This document shows positions 61,655 to 64,000 of a DNA stretch of 64,000 bases, piece by piece. This DNA comes from Actinopolymorpha singaporensis (lineage in GTDB: Bacteria; Actinomycetota; Actinomycetes; Propionibacteriales; Actinopolymorphaceae), in assembly GCF_900104745.1 (NCBI RefSeq), contig NZ_LT629732.1:310001-374000 (forward strand), in the 5' to 3' direction. Under the pieces are notes generated by a model. The model had not been told where the DNA came from. It was given only the letters and a program-made list of their open reading frames with translations, and made no database searches. The position numbers and the translations under genes are program-made. How positions within the stretch are numbered: position 1 is the stretch's first letter; each line of letters starts with the position of its first letter.

Positions 61655-63598
61655 TCAGCTGCAACGCGGAATCGTGGCGGTGTACCCGGGCCGGCCGGTC
61701 GCGGTGGTGTACCAGTCGGAGATCCAGCCGCCGTTGTCCAGCTTGTCCCACACCCCGCTCCTGCCGACCTTCGTTCCCGAGGTCTGGCACAGGACGTGCG
61801 CCATCCCGCCGTAGAGGATCTGGCCGGTCCGGGGGTGGTTCGTCCCGGGGCCGGACCGCACCCGCAGCGCGTCGGTCCACACCATGTACGAGTACCGGCA
61901 CTTCGGGATGGGGCTGGAGTAGCCGCGGTTGTTCGGCGTACTCACGTACAGGTCGCTGACGTAGGTGCCGTCGGCGAGGCGGTCCCACACGTTGGTCGCG
62001 CCGACCTGGCTTCCCGCGGTCTGGCAGATCACGCCGACGTTCGTACCCGACCGGCGGCTGCCGACGGCGGGATAGGCCGCACCGGGTCCCTTGCGCGTCA
62101 CCAGGTCGCCGCTGGAGATCACCTCGTGCACGAACTTCGCCGACCCCTGCAACGAGTCGACCCGGTCGCTGTCGATCTCGATCCGCCGGCCGCCCCAGCT
62201 CTCGGTGTGCGGGCCGCGATACTGCTTGATCCGCTGGTGCATCGACCACTTCGAGTCGGCGACGTACGGCTCACCCCACACGCTGGCCCTGCCGTCCCAG
62301 CGCGCGGTCCAGATGACGTCCGGCCGGGCGAAGGTGTTGGAGACGTAGGCGTTGGACAGGTCACGGATCCCCGACGAGGCGCTGGAGTAGACGCCGGACA
62401 GGAACCCGCTGTCGTGCAGCCGCTTGGTCCAGCCGTTGAGGAACGCGAGGACGATCCGGCGGCAGGCGGCGTCGCGGGTGTCGTACCCCTCCATGTCGTT
62501 GTAGATCGTGCTGCCCGGGAAGAGCCCGAACCGCTTCGCGTCCCCGATCGCGTCCTCCGCCGCGTCCACACCCTGCTGACCGGGGTTGGTGGACCTGATC
62601 GGGCCGAGGTCACCCTGCCGCGCGCACGGCGCCTGCCGGCCGACGTAGATCGGGGTGAGATGCCAGCCCATCCCGGCGACCGTGCGTACCCAGCCGGCGC
62701 TCAGGTTGCCGTCCGGGCAGGCCCGATTGACGCCGCCGATGTAGATGCCGACGCTGCGGTACGACGAGGCCAGCCACGCCCGCATGGTCGTCGCGGATGG
62801 AGCGGCGCAGGTGTCGAACCCCAGACCCCGGAAGCGTGTCGCGGTCGAGCCGGCCGGCATCGAGGGCGGGTCGCTCAGGCCGGCCTTCGCGCCGGAACGT
62901 ACCGACAGCCTCGAACCGCCCGAGCGCTTCGGACCGTCGTAGCGCGCGTCGGCGAGGATCGCCTCGACCAGCGCCGGCCGGTCGGCGTACGCCGCGGTGG
63001 CGACCAGCCCGGTGCCGGTCAGGTCGAAGTGCGCCTCCTGGTCCGCGCTGCTGCCGGCGGCGACCTGCGCCGCCGCGCCGGGAACGAGCCTGCGAACCGC
63101 GGCGCCGCCACCCAGCCGGGCCGGGGCCTTCGCCGACGCGGCCGGCCGGACCGGTTGGATCGGCTGGATCAGCATCGCCTCGGTGCGGCCCACCGCACGG
63201 GCGGGGCAGCGCTGGTCTGCACCGGGCGTACCCAGGTAGAGCGCGGCCCGGTCGAAGCGCACGCAGGTACGCGGGTCGCGGTCGAGGTCGTGGACGGCCC
63301 AGCCGGCGGGCACCGTGAGCCTGAGCCCGCGGTACTCGACGGTCCGGGTCGCGCCGTTCGTCAGTGCTGCGACCCGGGCGGCGCTGGCACGGGCGGGCTG
63401 GACACCTTCGGACGCGGGGGTGGTCGCGCCGACCGCGGCGTTCGCCACGGTGGCGGACGTGGTCACGGCACTCGTCCCCGCGACCATCCCGGCGAGGGCG
63501 AGAGCGAGAACGATCCGGCTGCGGGCGGCCCTCCGACCGCCGGTCGCCGGGAGGAAACGCCGCACACCGGACAGGTATGGGTGGTCAGGTCTGATCAC
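61655..63598 (-). CDS. secreted DUF1906 (Rv2525c-like glycoside-hydrolase-type) protein with SH3-like repeats
   Basis: 647 residues. Signal peptide (RIVLALALAGMVAGTSAV, about 27-45) with Arg-rich n-region. A roughly 200-residue extracellular N-domain comes first. The DUF1906 TIM barrel (about 250-480) begins GLGFDTCAAPSATTMRAWL and has YIGGVNRACP, FPGSTIYNDMEGYDT with the acidic D-x-E pair expected of the active site, and WTARWDG. Two C-terminal SH3-like repeats with paired Cys (VICQTAGSQVGATNVWDRLA; VLCQTSGTKVGRSGVWDKLD) suggest cell-wall binding. GGGAAGG precedes GTG 63598. Likely a peptidoglycan- or glycan-acting enzyme. Confidence 0.85.
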   Translation of the reverse strand: MIRPDHPYLSGVRRFLPATGGRRAARSRIVLALALAGMVAGTSAVTTSATVANAAVGATTPASEGVQPARASAARVAALTNGATRTVEYRGLRLTVPAGWAVHDLDRDPRTCVRFDRAALYLGTPGADQRCPARAVGRTEAMLIQPIQPVRPAASAKAPARLGGGAAVRRLVPGAAAQVAAGSSADQEAHFDLTGTGLVATAAYADRPALVEAILADARYDGPKRSGGSRLSVRSGAKAGLSDPPSMPAGSTATRFRGLGFDTCAAPSATTMRAWLASSYRSVGIYIGGVNRACPDGNLSAGWVRTVAGMGWHLTPIYVGRQAPCARQGDLGPIRSTNPGQQGVDAAEDAIGDAKRFGLFPGSTIYNDMEGYDTRDAACRRIVLAFLNGWTKRLHDSGFLSGVYSSASSGIRDLSNAYVSNTFARPDVIWTARWDGRASVWGEPYVADSKWSMHQRIKQYRGPHTESWGGRRIEIDSDRVDSLQGSAKFVHEVISSGDLVTRKGPGAAYPAVGSRRSGTNVGVICQTAGSQVGATNVWDRLADGTYVSDLYVSTPNNRGYSSPIPKCRYSYMVWTDALRVRSGPGTNHPRTGQILYGGMAHVLCQTSGTKVGRSGVWDKLDNGGWISDWYTTATGRPGYTATIPRCS

Positions 63599-63896
63599 GA
63601 TCCGCCTTCCCGTAGGAGTCCCCCCGGCGAAAACAGCTGACTGTGACACGTGGTGCAGGACCTACACCGGACACTGAGAGCACCCGGAACCGCACTCACC
63701 GCGCACAGCTTCACATTCGACAAGACGGCCACAGCCCGCATGTACGAACCACACGCGTGTAGTTCCAGGTTCGTCCGAGGTCGGCCAGGCGCCCCGTGCA
63801 CGGCGTCACCAACCGGCCGACCGGCGTCCACAAACCGGTCGATCCGGCGGCGTCCGCGTGTTAACGTGCCTGGCCGTTTTCACGGGAGGACGCCCC
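63599..63896. other. 298-base divergent promoter region
   Basis: Contains the inverted repeat CGAACC (63745-63750), 17 bases, GGTTCG (63768-63773), enclosing the perfect palindrome ACACGCGTGT (63751-63760). TAACGT at 63862-63867 is a -10-like element for the gene starting at 63897. No ORF is convincing. Confidence 0.45.
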
Positions 63897-64000
63897 ATGC
63901 CCACGCACGAAACCCTCGGGCCGCCCGATACCAGCCGCGCGGATCCCCTCGACTTCACCGATCACGCCGGCTCCACCGATCCCGCCGCGACCACCGATCC
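63897..64000 (+). CDS. 5' part of an unidentified protein, 3' end outside window
   Basis: ATG preceded by GGGAGGAC at good spacing and by a -10-like TAACGT about 30 bases upstream. The visible 34 residues (MPTHETLGPPDTSRADPLDF then TDHAGSTDPAATTD) are a low-complexity Asp/Thr-rich tail with no recognisable domain, similar to the repetitive N-termini seen elsewhere in this window. Identity cannot be given. Confidence 0.5.
   Translation, partial: MPTHETLGPPDTSRADPLDFTDHAGSTDPAATTD

Overview
The window is 64 kb of very high-GC chromosomal DNA from a free-living actinobacterium. Evidence for this is pervasive G/C third positions, many GTG starts, several apparently leaderless genes, LacI-controlled sugar ABC systems, and a core block (serC, DUF3027, DUF2530, a cold-shock protein, a helicase-associated protein, XPB helicase) that I recall being loosely syntenic with the Rv0861c-Rv0884c neighbourhood of mycobacteria. 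A soil or plant-associated member of Propionibacteriales (for example the Actinopolymorpha/Nocardioidaceae side) is my inference, not something shown by the sequence. I found no tRNA or rRNA gene, insertion sequence, prophage or CRISPR array. Layout: 1-2.1 kb holds the end of a MTHFR-family gene, an ANT(6)-like nucleotidyltransferase and an orphan OmpR-type DNA-binding domain. 2.1-6.7 kb is a GH78 alpha-L-rhamnosidase divergent from its LacI regulator, with a readable promoter and palindromic operator. 6.8-9.5 kb carries a methyltransferase, a DtxR/IdeR regulator with an iron-box-like operator, a frameshifted cupin gene and a 37-residue basic microprotein. 9.45-23.8 kb is an amino-sugar supercluster: a hydroxyacid dehydrogenase with a LacI operator, a LacI regulator, ngcEFG-type ABC transporter genes, a three-gene cassette (Gfo/Idh/MocA oxidoreductase, DUF993 aldolase-like protein, TIM-barrel epimerase) with its own LacI-type operator, then convergent genes for a class II aldolase, a NagA-type deacetylase, a ROK kinase and a SIS isomerase/deaminase, divergent from a DeoR regulator. 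The last five genes have the gene content of an aga-type (GalNAc/GlcNAc) pathway lacking only a tagatose-6-phosphate kinase. 23.9-45 kb is ordinary housekeeping and accessory DNA: metallophosphoesterase, a micro-ORF/hairpin element, pdxH, a methyltransferase, serC, a membrane-anchored propeller protein, DUF624, an XRE regulator divergent from an MFS pump, a DMT transporter, a DinB-like protein, AraC, map, a sulfite-oxidase-like molybdoenzyme, thpR, a MarR-MFS operon, an SDR, a purine permease, DUF2530 and DUF3027. 45-64 kb continues with an MFS protein, a cold-shock protein, a HAD-LarE fusion, a META lipoprotein, a PfpI protein, an LPG-synthase-like membrane protein, a helicase-associated WYL-like protein, DUF3152, a HAD-IIA phosphatase, a CBS/antiporter pair, a methyltransferase, a CGNR zinc-finger protein, XPB, a secreted DUF1906 protein and the start of one more gene. 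How the parts work together: the best-supported systems are (i) rhamnoside hydrolysis under LacI repression, and (ii) uptake of GlcNAc/chitobiose-like sugars by NgcEFG, followed by phosphorylation, deacetylation, SIS-dependent conversion and aldol cleavage under LacI and DeoR control. A recurrent oddity is short in-frame tandem repeats in the low-complexity tails of at least eight proteins. No clearly novel defence or mobile system was seen. The strongest leads are the three-gene cassette, the repeat-filled ngcE leader, the HAD-LarE fusion and the micro-ORF element near 24.87 kb.
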